DNA from: Pseudomonas japonica
GTDB lineage: Bacteria > Pseudomonadota > Gammaproteobacteria > Pseudomonadales > Pseudomonadaceae
DNA length: 64,000 nucleotides
Direction: 5' to 3'
NCBI RefSeq assembly: GCF_900188455.1
Contig: NZ_FZOL01000016.1
Span: 1-64,000, forward strand
The notes under the pieces are model-generated. The model was not told the DNA's origin, ran no database searches, and saw only the letters and a list, made by a program, of their open reading frames with translations. Both the position numbers and the translations under genes were made by a program. Shown piece after piece: positions 1 through 8,442 of the stretch (positions are counted from its first letter, which is position 1; the number at the start of each line of letters is the position of its first letter).

Positions 1-94
1 TGCAACGCTGAGCGATTCAACCGCCGGATGCGGAAAACCGCACGTCCGGTGGTGTGGGAGGGGTGACGGGCTGGTCCCGTCACCTCGACCCAAT
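1..94 (+). mobile_element. 3' end of a group II intron (domains V and VI)
   Basis: Bases 20-53 fold as a 34-nt group II intron domain V. A 9-bp lower helix (20-28 with 45-53) is followed by a 5-bp upper helix (29-33 with 38-42), an AAAA loop (34-37) and the two-base CG bulge (43-44). A CGC triad at 22-24 has the expected central G-U wobble. Bases 62-84 form the domain VI stem (9 bp, loop 71-75). The 3' splice site is probably after CCCAAT at 94. The rest of the intron and any reverse transcriptase lie outside the window, so class and intactness cannot be judged. The identification rests on fold and bulge geometry. Confidence 0.75.
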
Positions 95-125
95 CAAGGA
101 TCGCGTGCACCACCGAACCCTGTGG

Positions 126-199
126 AGGCTGTGTGAAAAACCAAATCCAGCAATCAGACTGCTAGGGCTGATTGCTGGATTTGGTTTTTCACACAGCCT
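126..199. repeat. Perfect 32-bp inverted repeat
   Basis: Arms 126-157 and 168-199 are exact reverse complements around the 10-nt spacer ACTGCTAGGG. It would form a very stable hairpin with A/T-rich stretches inside the stem. It lies 31 bp past the group II intron end and directly before a REP. It may be a terminator-like or MITE-type palindrome; its role is unknown. No gene is seen in 1-240. Confidence 0.8.
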
Positions 200-200
200 C

Positions 201-224
201 TGTGGGAGCGGGCGTTGCCCGCGA
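201..224. repeat. REP-like element
   Basis: GTGGGAGC followed by a short palindrome GGGC-GTT-GCCC and GCG, the form typical of Pseudomonas REP sequences. It stands between the inverted repeat and the stop codon of the chemoreceptor. Confidence 0.6.
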
Positions 225-240
225 TGAGGCCTGAAGATCC

Positions 241-1719
241 TTACAGCTTCAACTGCCCGATCACTTTGTTCAGCTCTCCGGCCAAGGTCGCCAGCTCACT
301 GCTGGTGCTCGCCGACGATACCGTCTGCTGCACCGTATCCTCGGTGACATCACGAATGCTCACCACCGCCCGGTTCATCTCTTCCGCCACCTGGCTCTGC
401 TGCTCCGCGGCCACGGCAATCTGCGTATTGCTCTCGCGCATCTGCGCAACCGCCGCGGTGATCTCGGCCAGCGCCTCGCCGGCTTCCTGGGCCTGCTTGA
501 CGCAGTCGTCGGCCTTGAACGAACTCTCGGTCATGAACTCCACCGCATCCCGGGTTCCGGCCTGCAGGGCGGAGACCATCTCGGTGATCTCGTCGGTGGA
601 GGTCTGCACCCGCTTGGCCAGGTTGCGCACTTCGTCGGCGACCACCGCGAAACCACGCCCCAGGTCGCCCGCGCGGGCCGCCTCGATGGCGGCGTTGAGG
701 GCGAGCAGGTTGGTCTGCTCGGCGATGCTGTGGATGACGTTGACCACGCCATTGATCTTCTGGCTGTCCTCGGCCAGTTGGCGAATCATCTCGGCGGTCT
801 GCTGCACGCCGCTGGACAGCCCGGCGATCGAGGTCTGCACCCGGTTGACCACGTCCTTGCCGCTGCCGGCGAGGCTGTCGGCGGTCTGCGACAGGTCGCG
901 GGTGGCGCCGGCGTGCTGGGCGATGTGGTAGACGGTGGCGGACATCTCGTTGATCGCCGTGGCCGCCTGGTCGGTTTCGCTCTGCTGGCCGAGCATGCCC
1001 TGGCGCACGTCGCTCATGTTCGAGGCCAGGCGCGCGGCGCCGGAGTCGAGCTGCGCGGCGGTGACCGCGACGGTGTTGACCACGCGGTGGTAGGTGGTCT
1101 GCATGGCGTTGAAGGCACTGGCCATCTGGCCGACCTCGTCGCCGCAGGACAGCGGCACGCGGGCGGACAGGTCGCCCGTCTTCTCGACGTGGAGCATCAC
1201 ATCCTTGAGGGTATTGAGCTGGGCCAGGAGGAAGCGGATCAGCAACTGCGAGGCGCAGAGCATCGCCAGCATGAGGATCAGCACGCACACCGCGTAGTTG
1301 CCGAAACGGTCGCCGTAGACCTGGAAGAAGCTCGGCGACGGTGCCAGCACCGCGACCCGCTGACCGTCGCGGCTGATGACCTGGGCACCGGCCAGCGGCG
1401 CTTCACCGACGATCGCGTAGGGTTCGAGGCTGACCCAGCCGCTGGCATTGGCCAGGCTGGCGAGGGGCTGGCCCTGGTAGCTGGGTGTCTGTCCCGGGGT
1501 GAAGGCGACGATGTACGGGCTTTGCGGCAACGCCTGCCCGGCGGGCCAGGCGGCCAGCAGGCGGGCTTCGGCGGCGGCGCGGTCGCGGGCCTCGTCGACC
1601 CGCGCCTGCTGTTCGAGGAACACCGCGTACAGCACCAGAAACAGCGTGGTGACGAACGCCACCGCGTTGACAGCCCAGAACTTGTACTTCAGGGAAATGT
1701 TGCTAAGCCAGGCACCCAT
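241..1719 (-). CDS. Methyl-accepting chemotaxis protein
   Basis: Inner-membrane chemoreceptor of 492 aa that relays ligand binding to CheA/CheW. A first membrane segment (about residues 12-30, rich in V, F and L) is followed by a short periplasmic domain of about 95-100 residues, a second membrane segment (about 138-158), a HAMP region and a long coiled-coil signalling domain. The conserved hairpin tip reads EQTNLLALNAAIEAARAG, near residue 340. The tail ends in QLKL, so there is no CheR-docking pentapeptide. The start at 1719 (MGAW) is preferred over the ATG at 1767 because AGAGAAG lies just upstream and MGAW leads straight into the membrane segment. The ligand cannot be told from sequence; the periplasmic domain is small. 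It appears monocistronic. Confidence 0.9.
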   Translation of the reverse strand: MGAWLSNISLKYKFWAVNAVAFVTTLFLVLYAVFLEQQARVDEARDRAAAEARLLAAWPAGQALPQSPYIVAFTPGQTPSYQGQPLASLANASGWVSLEPYAIVGEAPLAGAQVISRDGQRVAVLAPSPSFFQVYGDRFGNYAVCVLILMLAMLCASQLLIRFLLAQLNTLKDVMLHVEKTGDLSARVPLSCGDEVGQMASAFNAMQTTYHRVVNTVAVTAAQLDSGAARLASNMSDVRQGMLGQQSETDQAATAINEMSATVYHIAQHAGATRDLSQTADSLAGSGKDVVNRVQTSIAGLSSGVQQTAEMIRQLAEDSQKINGVVNVIHSIAEQTNLLALNAAIEAARAGDLGRGFAVVADEVRNLAKRVQTSTDEITEMVSALQAGTRDAVEFMTESSFKADDCVKQAQEAGEALAEITAAVAQMRESNTQIAVAAEQQSQVAEEMNRAVVSIRDVTEDTVQQTVSSASTSSELATLAGELNKVIGQLKL

Positions 1720-1814
1720 GGTAGGTCTTCTCTGAGTTAAGCGTTTAAGCGGAAAGTTTTTTGGCAAGGTGCCAGCATTCTGGTCGACTAATCAGCAGTA
1801 AATCTTGATATGTG

Positions 1815-2621
1815 TCAAGCCAGCTCCGGGAGGTTGAAGAAGCGCCGTGCACACAGGGTTGTATGTGCCGCCAGGTGGGCTTCGGACTCGCCACGATGGC
1901 GGGCGACTTCGCGCAACACCTCCGGCAGGTAGGCCGGCTCGTTGCGCCCGTTCTTCGGTTTCGGTCGCAGGCTGCGTGGCAGCAGGTAGGGTGCGTCGCT
2001 TTCCAGCATCAGGCGGCCTTCGGGGATGTTGCCGACCAGGCCGTGCAGGTGGGTGCCGCGGCGTTCGTCGCAGATCCAGCCGGTGATGCCGATATGCAGG
2101 TCGAGGTCGAGATAGCCGAACAGCGCTTCGCGCTCGCCGGTGAAGCAATGCACCACGGCGGCGCCGAGGTGGTCGCGGTAGTCCTTGAGGATGTGCAGCA
2201 GGCGCTCGCTGGCGTCGCGTTCGTGGAGGAACACCGGCATCTGCAGCTCCACGGCCAGGGCCAACTGATCCTCCAGGGCTTTTTCCTGTTGCGGGCGCGG
2301 CGAGAAGTCGCGGTTGAAGTCCAGGCCGCATTCACCCACTGCCTGCACCCGCGGTTGTTCGAGCAACTGGCGCAGATGGCGCGGGCTGTCGGCGTGCCAT
2401 TGCTTGGCATCGTGGGGGTGCACGCCGGCGGTGGCGAACAGGCGTCGGGCGTCCGGGTCCAGGCGCTGGCACAGCTCCAGGGCTTCTTCGCTGCCCGCCA
2501 GGCTGGTGCCGGTCAGGACCATCTGGCGCACCCCGGCGGCCTCGGCGCGGTCGAGGACATCCTGGTGGATGCCGGCGAAACTGGCGTTGGTCAGATTGAC
2601 GCCGATGTCGATGAGTTGCAT
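1815..2621 (-). CDS. tatD: TatD family metal-dependent hydrolase
   Basis: Cytoplasmic Mg-dependent nuclease/hydrolase of the TatD family (E. coli TatD has 3'-5' exonuclease activity), 268 aa, usual length. It begins MQLIDIGVNLTNASF, as in true TatD, where the HxH of the YcfH paralogues is replaced by GVN. Family blocks seen are TAGVHPHDAKQW, GECGLDFNR, VVHCFTGEREA, GITGWICDERRGTHL, and ESDAPYLLPR followed by RNEPAYLPE. These supply the metal-binding Glu, His and Asp residues. It stands alone between the chemoreceptor and the divergent lytic transglycosylase. Confidence 0.93.
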   Translation of the reverse strand: MQLIDIGVNLTNASFAGIHQDVLDRAEAAGVRQMVLTGTSLAGSEEALELCQRLDPDARRLFATAGVHPHDAKQWHADSPRHLRQLLEQPRVQAVGECGLDFNRDFSPRPQQEKALEDQLALAVELQMPVFLHERDASERLLHILKDYRDHLGAAVVHCFTGEREALFGYLDLDLHIGITGWICDERRGTHLHGLVGNIPEGRLMLESDAPYLLPRSLRPKPKNGRNEPAYLPEVLREVARHRGESEAHLAAHTTLCARRFFNLPELA

Positions 2622-2786
2622 GGTGCTACCTCGAAATTCGCGGACAAAAGGCCCTCGATGGGCTGGAAAATAACAATAAACACAAGAACTTCAATGAGTT
2701 GCCGTGGTCATTTGCGGTCAATTGTCATGGGACTGCTGCAGAGTATGACGCCACGCACGCCATCGCGGCCTGTTCCTGGAGACCGG

Positions 2787-4211
2787 ATGCCTCGACTTTT
2801 ACTGATGATCCTGCTGTTCGCCGGGCTGCTCTGCGCGGGGCCGGCCAGCGCGCGCCTGGCCGGGCCGACCCAGGTGGTCAGCAGCGGCAAGGACCGCGAC
2901 CTGGCACAGATTCGCGCCAGCCGCGAGCTGCGCGTGCTGGTCAATCAGAGCCGCAACAGTTCCGGCGAAGTGAAGGGCCAGCCCTACGGCGTGGAGTATT
3001 ACCGCCTGCGCGCCTTCGAGCACTACCTCAATGCCCGCGCCCGCGACGGCCAGGAAATCCGCCTGAAGCTGATCCCCAAGGCCAAGGAGCAACTGGTCCC
3101 CGCCCTGCAACGCGGCGAGGGCGACCTGGTGGCGCCGGGCGAACTGCTCGATCCGACCTCGACCCGCGGCGTCAGCGCCAGCGACCCGGTGGTGGAACGG
3201 GTGCCGCTGGTGCTGGTGGGACGCCGTGGCGAACGGACCTTCAGCCGCGTCGAGCAACTCTCCGGCCACACCCTGGCCCTGGCCGCCGGCAGCGCCGCCG
3301 CCGATACCCTGCACGAGATCAACCAGAAGCTGGCGCTGCGCAAGCAGGCGCCGATCAAGCTCGAATGGATCGACCCGAGCCTGGCGGTGGAGGACGTTCT
3401 GGAGATGGTCCAGGGCGGGATCCTGCCGCTGACGGTGGTGGAGCAACCGATCGCCGAGCGCTGGCACAAGGTCATGCCCAAGCTGAACATCCAGCGCAAG
3501 GTCAGCCTGACCGAGCCGCAGTCGACTCATTGGTTCATGCGTCGCGAGGCGGTGATGCTGCATGCCAGCGTCGATCGCTTCCTTCAGGACTACCGTGCCC
3601 CGGCCGACCAGGACGTGGTGTTCGAGCGCATCTACCGGCGCCTGTACAAGGTCCACTATCCACTGGCCAGGGCCAACCGGCAGCGCCTGGACAAGCTGCG
3701 CCCGGTGCTGCAGCGGCATGCCGAGGCGCAGAAGCTCGACTGGCTCAACCTCGCCGCGCTGGCCTTCAAGGAGTCCTCGCTGAACCCGGCTGCCCGTGGG
3801 GCCGGTGGCGCCCATGGGCTGATGCAGATCACGCCGAGCGCGGCGCAGCGGGTTGGGGTCGGCAATATCAACAGCCTCGACGGCAATGTCGAGGCCAGTG
3901 CCCGCTACCTGGCGCTGATCCGGCGCAAGTTCTTCGCCAGCGACAAGCTCAACGAGCGCGAGCGCATGGCCTTCGTTCTCGCCGCGTACAACATCGGCCC
4001 GGAACGGGTCCAGGCGATGCGCGGCGAAGCCCGGCGACGCGGGCTGAATCCGAACCAGTGGTTCTTCCAGGTCGAGCGCGTGGCCCTGGAGCAGGTGGGA
4101 ATGGGGCCGGTCAGCTATGTTAATAGCGTCAACAAATACTTCCTGGCCTTCGACCGGGAGCGGGAGGCACTGGAGTCCTCCCGCGGCGACAAGGTGAAAG
4201 GGCGGAAATAA
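2787..4211 (+). CDS. MltF-like membrane-bound lytic transglycosylase
   Basis: Peptidoglycan-cleaving lytic transglycosylase of the MltF type, 474 aa. Order: a signal peptide (about residues 1-22, LLLMILLFAGLLCAGPASA), an amino-acid-binding-protein-like (SBP_bac_3) domain to about residue 290, then an SLT domain. SLT hallmarks are ALAFKESSLNP (E is the catalytic acid), GAHGLMQITPSAA and FVLAAYNIGPERV. The start at 2787 has GGAG at 2778-2781 and begins the signal peptide; the reading frame is open much further upstream but has no protein-like sequence there. Other MltF proteins sense muropeptides or ligands through the N-terminal domain; here that is inference. Confidence 0.9.
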   Translation: MPRLLLMILLFAGLLCAGPASARLAGPTQVVSSGKDRDLAQIRASRELRVLVNQSRNSSGEVKGQPYGVEYYRLRAFEHYLNARARDGQEIRLKLIPKAKEQLVPALQRGEGDLVAPGELLDPTSTRGVSASDPVVERVPLVLVGRRGERTFSRVEQLSGHTLALAAGSAAADTLHEINQKLALRKQAPIKLEWIDPSLAVEDVLEMVQGGILPLTVVEQPIAERWHKVMPKLNIQRKVSLTEPQSTHWFMRREAVMLHASVDRFLQDYRAPADQDVVFERIYRRLYKVHYPLARANRQRLDKLRPVLQRHAEAQKLDWLNLAALAFKESSLNPAARGAGGAHGLMQITPSAAQRVGVGNINSLDGNVEASARYLALIRRKFFASDKLNERERMAFVLAAYNIGPERVQAMRGEARRRGLNPNQWFFQVERVALEQVGMGPVSYVNSVNKYFLAFDREREALESSRGDKVKGRK

Positions 4212-4314
4212 TCCACATATTCGATGTTTATGATGGATTAATTGCGATTTTCATATTCAATAATATGATTATCATGGCGCCAACAACACATCACACCTTG
4301 CAAGGACATACAGC

Positions 4315-4749
4315 ATGAACGCCATTCACTCCGTAATGACCACCCGCGCCGGCTGGGGCATGACTATCCTGCGCATCATCGTTGGCATCATCTTCATGGC
4401 CCATGGTTCGCAGAAGCTCTTCGGCCTGTTCGGCGGTGGCGGCCTGGCGGGCACCGCGCAGTTCATGGAAAGCCTCGGCCTGACCCCGGCCATGCCCATG
4501 GCGATGCTTTCCGGTGGCGCGGAATTCTTCGGCGGCCTGGCCCTGGTCATCGGCCTGCTGGCGCGGCCCGCGGCGCTGGCGCTGATCGGTCTGCTGGTGG
4601 TGGCGATCTTCTCGGTGCACATCGACAACGGGCTGTTCATGCAGAACAACGGTTATGAGTTCGCCCTGGCGCTGCTGGGTGGCGCGGTGGCGGTGCTGAT
4701 CGAGGGCGCTGGCCGGGGTTCGCTGGATGGGGCGATTTCGAAAAGCTGA
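4315..4749 (+). CDS. DoxX family membrane protein
   Basis: Small four-helix inner-membrane protein, 144 aa, of the DoxX/DUF417-like family. Features are the N-terminal LRIIVGIIFMAHGSQKLFGLFGGGG motif region (residues about 20-45), then LSGGAEFFGGLALVIGLLARPAAL and two further hydrophobic segments. Family members include thiosulfate:quinone oxidoreductase subunits and many oxidative-stress proteins of unknown function; no specific role can be assigned. The upstream 100 bp is unusually A/T-rich and probably holds the promoter. CAAGGAC precedes the ATG. Confidence 0.88.
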   Translation: MNAIHSVMTTRAGWGMTILRIIVGIIFMAHGSQKLFGLFGGGGLAGTAQFMESLGLTPAMPMAMLSGGAEFFGGLALVIGLLARPAALALIGLLVVAIFSVHIDNGLFMQNNGYEFALALLGGAVAVLIEGAGRGSLDGAISKS

Positions 4750-4800
4750 GGTGTTTTCCGGGGCCGCTTCGCGAGCAAGAGGCATGCAGACCGGCTTCTT

Positions 4801-4859
4801 TGTGGGAGCGAGCTTGTCGGGGCGCCGAACCGTCGCGAAGGCCTGCAAAGCAGGCCCAA
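4801..4859. repeat. Degenerate REP-like sequence
   Basis: TGTGGGAGCGAGCTTG begins like the other REP elements here but is broken by an unrelated stretch before GTCGCGAAGGCCTGC and a short inverted repeat (GGCCTGC/GCAGGCC). It lies between the DoxX gene and the next promoter. Confidence 0.5.
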
Positions 4860-4875
4860 TAGGCCATCAGTTGTG

Positions 4876-4905
4876 TTGACAGTCCATGAGCGGCTTCTCT
4901 AGGAT
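4876..4905 (+). promoter_or_regulatory. Candidate sigma-70 promoter for the 105-aa gene
   Basis: TTGACA at 4876-4881 matches the -35 consensus. It is followed by an 18-bp spacer and TAGGAT at 4900-4905 as the -10 element. Transcription from here would give a leader of roughly 125 nt before the ATG at 5038. Confidence 0.6.
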
Positions 4906-4935
4906 GCCCACCTGCGCCGATTTAAACAGCTACTT

Positions 4936-5036
4936 GCGGGGCGCGGGAGAGCCCTTCGAGGTGATCCGAATACCGCTAAAGCGCTGGTTCGGTGATGCCT
5001 CCCACCGCAGCCCAGCGGGATCTGCGAGGCGGAGAA
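4936..5036 (+). promoter_or_regulatory. Structured 5' leader, possible cis-regulatory RNA
   Basis: Within the predicted leader, CCGAA (4966-4970) pairs with TTCGG (4988-4992) and GAGG (4958-4961) with CCTC (4998-5001). The two stems are separated by facing TGAT and TGATG strands, an internal loop able to make tandem G-A pairs. A second small hairpin (CCGC 5005-5008 with GCGG 5015-5018) sits just before the GGCGGAG ribosome site. I do not recognise a known riboswitch class. Confidence 0.3.
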
Positions 5037-5037
5037 T

Positions 5038-5355
5038 ATGAACTCCATGAGTTGCCCACGTTCCAGTGTCTGTCTGACCCCCCTGCCTTCCAGCCAGTCG
5101 GCGCGCACCCCGCGCGTGCTGCTGAGCGGCCCGCATCAACCGACCCTCGTGCGTTTCCTCGATGGCTGGCCTCGTCGCAAGGGCCGCGCCACGGCCTTGC
5201 TGATCCAGTTCGTCGATCTCGGTACCTCGCTGGCGGAATTTGCCGATGATCGTTTCGATCTGGCGGTGGTCCAGGCGCCGGCGGGGGAGCAGGCGGCGGA
5301 AGTGATCGGGCAACTGACCCGGATTGCGCGGCAGGGACTGATTACCCGGGCTTGA
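5038..5355 (+). CDS. Conserved hypothetical protein, DUF6231-like
   Basis: 105 aa, no membrane segment or signal. The first 30 residues are Ser/Pro-rich (MNSMSCPRSSVCLTPLPSSQ) and look unstructured. The rest reads as a small alpha/beta fold (TALLIQFVDLG, FDLAVVQAP, EVIGQLTRIARQGLITRA). It resembles small conserved Pseudomonas proteins I associate with the DUF6231 label; that label is from memory. GGCGGAG lies 4 bases before the ATG. A downstream ATG at 5047 is an alternative start. Function unknown. Confidence 0.6.
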   Translation: MNSMSCPRSSVCLTPLPSSQSARTPRVLLSGPHQPTLVRFLDGWPRRKGRATALLIQFVDLGTSLAEFADDRFDLAVVQAPAGEQAAEVIGQLTRIARQGLITRA

Positions 5356-5374
5356 GCATTTCGCTGTTCTGACC

Positions 5375-5404
5375 GGCCCATCGCTGGCTTGCCAGCGATG
5401 GGCC
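5375..5404. terminator. Inverted repeat between convergent genes
   Basis: Perfect 14-bp arms (5375-5388 and 5391-5404) with a two-base spacer lie between the stops of the 105-aa gene and greB. There is no T tract on either side, so it is a probable stabilising or bidirectional terminator hairpin, less likely a REP. Confidence 0.5.
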
Positions 5405-5410
5405 CTCGAG

Positions 5411-5884
5411 TCAATGCGGATAACTGATGCTGTTCACATACCAGGTCGCCTCGCCCCCCGGCGTCTGCACCACCACCTCGTCATCCTTCTCCTTCTTCAG
5501 CAGCGCCCGGGCCATGGGCGAGTCCACCGAGATATAGTCGTTGCGCCCGTAGATCTCGTCATAGCCGACGATGCGAAACTTCATCACCTCGCCGTCCTCG
5601 TTCTCGATCTCCACCCAGGCGCCGAAGAACACCCGGCCTTCCTGCTCCGGCCCGTAGTCCACCACCTTGACGTCTTCCAGACGCTTGCGCAGGTAGCGCA
5701 CGCGGCGGTCGATCTCGCGCAGGAGCTTCTTGTTGTACTGGTAGTCGGCGTTTTCACTGCGGTCGCCGAGGGAGGCGGCCCAGGCGACTTTCTGGGTGAT
5801 CTCCGGGCGGTAAACCCGCCACAGGTGATCGAGTTCCGCCTTCAGGGCCTCGTGGCCTTCGCGGGTAATGATGTTGGTAGCCAA
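5411..5884 (-). CDS. greB: Transcription elongation factor GreB
   Basis: 157 aa. It reactivates backtracked RNA polymerase by stimulating transcript cleavage. An N-terminal coiled coil (ITREGHEALKAELDHLW, then ASLGDRSENADYQYNKKLL carrying the acidic tip residues) is followed by the C-terminal FKBP-like domain ending GGEATWYVNSISYPH. It is GreB rather than GreA from the RRVRYLRKRLEDVKVVD region and overall match. The start is TTG at 5884 (MATNIITREG): no ATG fits, and AGGAG sits 7 bases upstream in the reverse strand. The upstream neighbour is the ABC permease, 50 bp away on the same strand, so read-through is possible. Confidence 0.92.
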   Translation of the reverse strand: MATNIITREGHEALKAELDHLWRVYRPEITQKVAWAASLGDRSENADYQYNKKLLREIDRRVRYLRKRLEDVKVVDYGPEQEGRVFFGAWVEIENEDGEVMKFRIVGYDEIYGRNDYISVDSPMARALLKKEKDDEVVVQTPGGEATWYVNSISYPH

Positions 5885-5934
5885 TGCCTTCTCCTGGGCG
5901 GGCGTTACGTCAGGGGCGAAAGAGTAGCGCGTGC

Positions 5935-8442
5935 TCAACCTTCGCGCAGCACTGTCAGCGGGCTGGCATTGAGCGCGCGGCGGGTGCCGAGCACGCCGGC
6001 GCCACCCACCAGCAGCGCGCCGGCCAGCGGCAGCAGAAGCAGCCATGGATGTGGGCGCCAGTCGAGGTCGAAAGCATAGCGGTAGAGCACCCAGGTAATC
6101 AGCTCGCAACCGATGGCGGCGAGCACGCCACTGGCCGCGCCGAGCAGGCCGAACTCGATGCGTCGCGCCTTGACCAGCAAGGCCCGGCCGGCGCCGAGGG
6201 CGCGCAGCAGGGCACCCTGGCGGATGCGTTCGTCGAGGGTCGCCTGCAACCCGGCGAACAGCACCGCCAGGCCGGCGGCGAGGACGAACAGCAGCACGTA
6301 CTGCACCGCCAGGGTGACCTGGGCGAGGATGCTGCGCAGTTGCTCCAGCAAGGCATCGACCTGGAGGATGGTCGCCGCCGGGAAGGCCCGCGACAGCGCG
6401 ACGATCTGCTGGTCGTTGCCGGGCGCCAGATAGAAGCTGGTCAGGTAGGTGGCGGGCAGCCCCTGCAGGGTGCCGGGCTGGAAGATCATGTAGAAGTTCG
6501 GCTGGAAGCTGTCCCAGTTGACCGTGCGCAGGCTGCTGACCACGGCTTCGCGCTGCTCGCCGGCAATGACGAAGGTCAGGCGGTCGCCGACCTTGAGCTT
6601 GAGGCTTTCCGCCAGTTGCGACTCTACCGAGACGCCGGGAATTTCGTCGCCTGGCGGCTGCCCCTGCCACCACTGGCCGGTGCTGAGGGCATTGCCTTCC
6701 GGCAGTTCGGCGGCCCAGGTCAGGCTCAGGTCGCGTTGCACCGCGCGGTCGCCGGCGGAGTCCTTGGTGACCATCTGCTGCACCGCCTCGCCGTTGATCT
6801 GTGTGAGGCGTCCGGGTACCACCGGGTACAGCGGCGCGGCGTGGCTGGAGAAGCTGTCCAGCTGCTTGCTGAAGTTGGCCTTGTCGTCGGCGAGGATGTT
6901 CAGCGCGAAATAGTTCGGCGCATCCGCCGGCAACTGGTTGTGCCAGGTGTCCAGCAACTCGATGCGCAGCAGGGTGATCAGGCCCATGGCCAGGAGGATC
7001 AGGCCGAAGGCCAGGGATTGTCCGGCGGCGGCCAGCGGATGACGCAACAACTGGCCGAGACCGAGGCGCCAGGGCAGGGGCGCGCCGGCGAGCAGCCGAC
7101 GCAGGCTGCGCAGCCCCGTCAGCAGCAGGCCGCCGAGCAGCAGGGCGGCGATCAGGCCGCCGCCGAGCAGGGCGAAGGTCAGCAACAGGTCGAGGCTCAG
7201 GCGCCACATGATCAGGCCAAGGGCGAAGATCGCCGCGCCGTACACCAGCCAACTGCTGGCGGGCACCGGCAGCAGGTCGCGGCGCAGTACCCGCAGCGGA
7301 GGTACCCGACCGAGCGCGGCCAGTGGCGGCAGGGCAAAGCCGGCCAGGGCCACCAGACCGGTGGCGATCCCGGCCAGCGCCGGGGCCACGCCGCCTTCGG
7401 GGATTTCCGCCGGCAGCAGGCCGTCGAGCAGGGCGAACAAGCCCAGTTGCGCCAGCCAGCCGAGCAGGGCGCCGGCCAGCGCGGCGAGGCTGCCGAGGAT
7501 CGCCAGTTGCAGGCAGAACAGGGTCAGGGCCTGGCGCCGGGACAGTCCCAGGCAGCGCAACAGCGCGCTGGCATCGAAGCGGCGCGCGGCGAAACGGCTT
7601 GCGGACAGGGCCACCGCCACGCCAGCGAGCAGCACCGCGACCAGGCTGGCCATGTTCAGGTAGCGCTCGGCCTTGCCCAGGGCGCCGCCGATCTGCTGGT
7701 TGCCATCGCGGGCATCGCGGATGCGCTGGTTCGGCGCGAGGCTTTTATCGAGGAACTGGCGATAGTCGGCGAGGACCAGATTGTCGCCGCGCCACAGTTC
7801 ACGGTAGGTCACCCGGCTGCCGGGCTGGACCACGCCGGTGGCCTCGAGGTCGGCGAGGTTGATCATCACGCGCGGGGTCAGGCTGTAGAAATTGCCGGCG
7901 CGGTCCGGCTCGTAGGTCAGTACCCGGCCCAGGCGCAGGGTCTTCAGGCCGACGTCGATGCTGTCGCCGATCTTCAGGTTCAGTGCCGCCAGCAGGCGCG
8001 GCTCGACCCAGGCTTCGCCGGGGGCGGGACCGCCACCGCTGGTTTCGCTGCCGAACGGCTCGCTGGCGCTGCGCAGTTCGCCGCGTAGCGGGTAGGCCGC
8101 GTTGGCGGCCTTGACGCTGGACAGCTGGATGCCGTTGTCGGTGGCGATCACGCTGGAGAATTCGACCACCTGCGCATGGGCCAGGCCGAGATCCTTGCCC
8201 CGTTGAACCTGTTCGGCGCTGGCCGGCGAGCTGCCCTGCAGCACCAGGTCGGCGCCGAGGAATTCGGTGGCGCGCAAGAGCATGGCGCTGTTCAGGCGGG
8301 CGCCGAAGTAGCCGATGGCGGTGCTCGCCGCCACCGCGATCAGCAGGCCGAAGAACAGCACGCGCAACTCGCCGGCGCGGGCGTCGCGCAACAACTGGCG
8401 CAGGGCGAGGGTGAACAGGCGAAGCAGGGACAGGTGTGCCAT
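5935..8442 (-). CDS. ABC transporter permease, YbbP/FtsX family
   Basis: 835-aa inner-membrane permease. An N-terminal helix (about residues 24-44) is followed by a large periplasmic domain, then a cluster of membrane helices (about 255-460), a second periplasmic domain and three C-terminal helices. This is the duplicated FtsX-domain layout of E. coli YbbP. It starts immediately after the ATPase stop (8443), so the two are translationally linked. The tesA-ybbA-ybbP arrangement is also known in E. coli. The substrate is unknown; proteins of this class usually handle envelope lipids, lipoproteins or peptides. Confidence 0.88.
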   Translation of the reverse strand: MAHLSLLRLFTLALRQLLRDARAGELRVLFFGLLIAVAASTAIGYFGARLNSAMLLRATEFLGADLVLQGSSPASAEQVQRGKDLGLAHAQVVEFSSVIATDNGIQLSSVKAANAAYPLRGELRSASEPFGSETSGGGPAPGEAWVEPRLLAALNLKIGDSIDVGLKTLRLGRVLTYEPDRAGNFYSLTPRVMINLADLEATGVVQPGSRVTYRELWRGDNLVLADYRQFLDKSLAPNQRIRDARDGNQQIGGALGKAERYLNMASLVAVLLAGVAVALSASRFAARRFDASALLRCLGLSRRQALTLFCLQLAILGSLAALAGALLGWLAQLGLFALLDGLLPAEIPEGGVAPALAGIATGLVALAGFALPPLAALGRVPPLRVLRRDLLPVPASSWLVYGAAIFALGLIMWRLSLDLLLTFALLGGGLIAALLLGGLLLTGLRSLRRLLAGAPLPWRLGLGQLLRHPLAAAGQSLAFGLILLAMGLITLLRIELLDTWHNQLPADAPNYFALNILADDKANFSKQLDSFSSHAAPLYPVVPGRLTQINGEAVQQMVTKDSAGDRAVQRDLSLTWAAELPEGNALSTGQWWQGQPPGDEIPGVSVESQLAESLKLKVGDRLTFVIAGEQREAVVSSLRTVNWDSFQPNFYMIFQPGTLQGLPATYLTSFYLAPGNDQQIVALSRAFPAATILQVDALLEQLRSILAQVTLAVQYVLLFVLAAGLAVLFAGLQATLDERIRQGALLRALGAGRALLVKARRIEFGLLGAASGVLAAIGCELITWVLYRYAFDLDWRPHPWLLLLPLAGALLVGGAGVLGTRRALNASPLTVLREG

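Noticed and set aside
1815..2621. Missing N-terminal HxH metal motif in TatD
   Set aside because: True TatD proteins, including the E. coli one, begin with DIGVNLT in place of HxH, so it is normal.
4250..4300. Fur-box-like GATTATCAT upstream of the DoxX gene
   Set aside because: Only one short partial match; not enough for an iron-regulatory site.
5884..8088. 734-codon open frame on the plus strand over the ABC permease
   Set aside because: Gln/Ala-rich shadow; the permease on the other strand has clear helices and a coupled ATPase.
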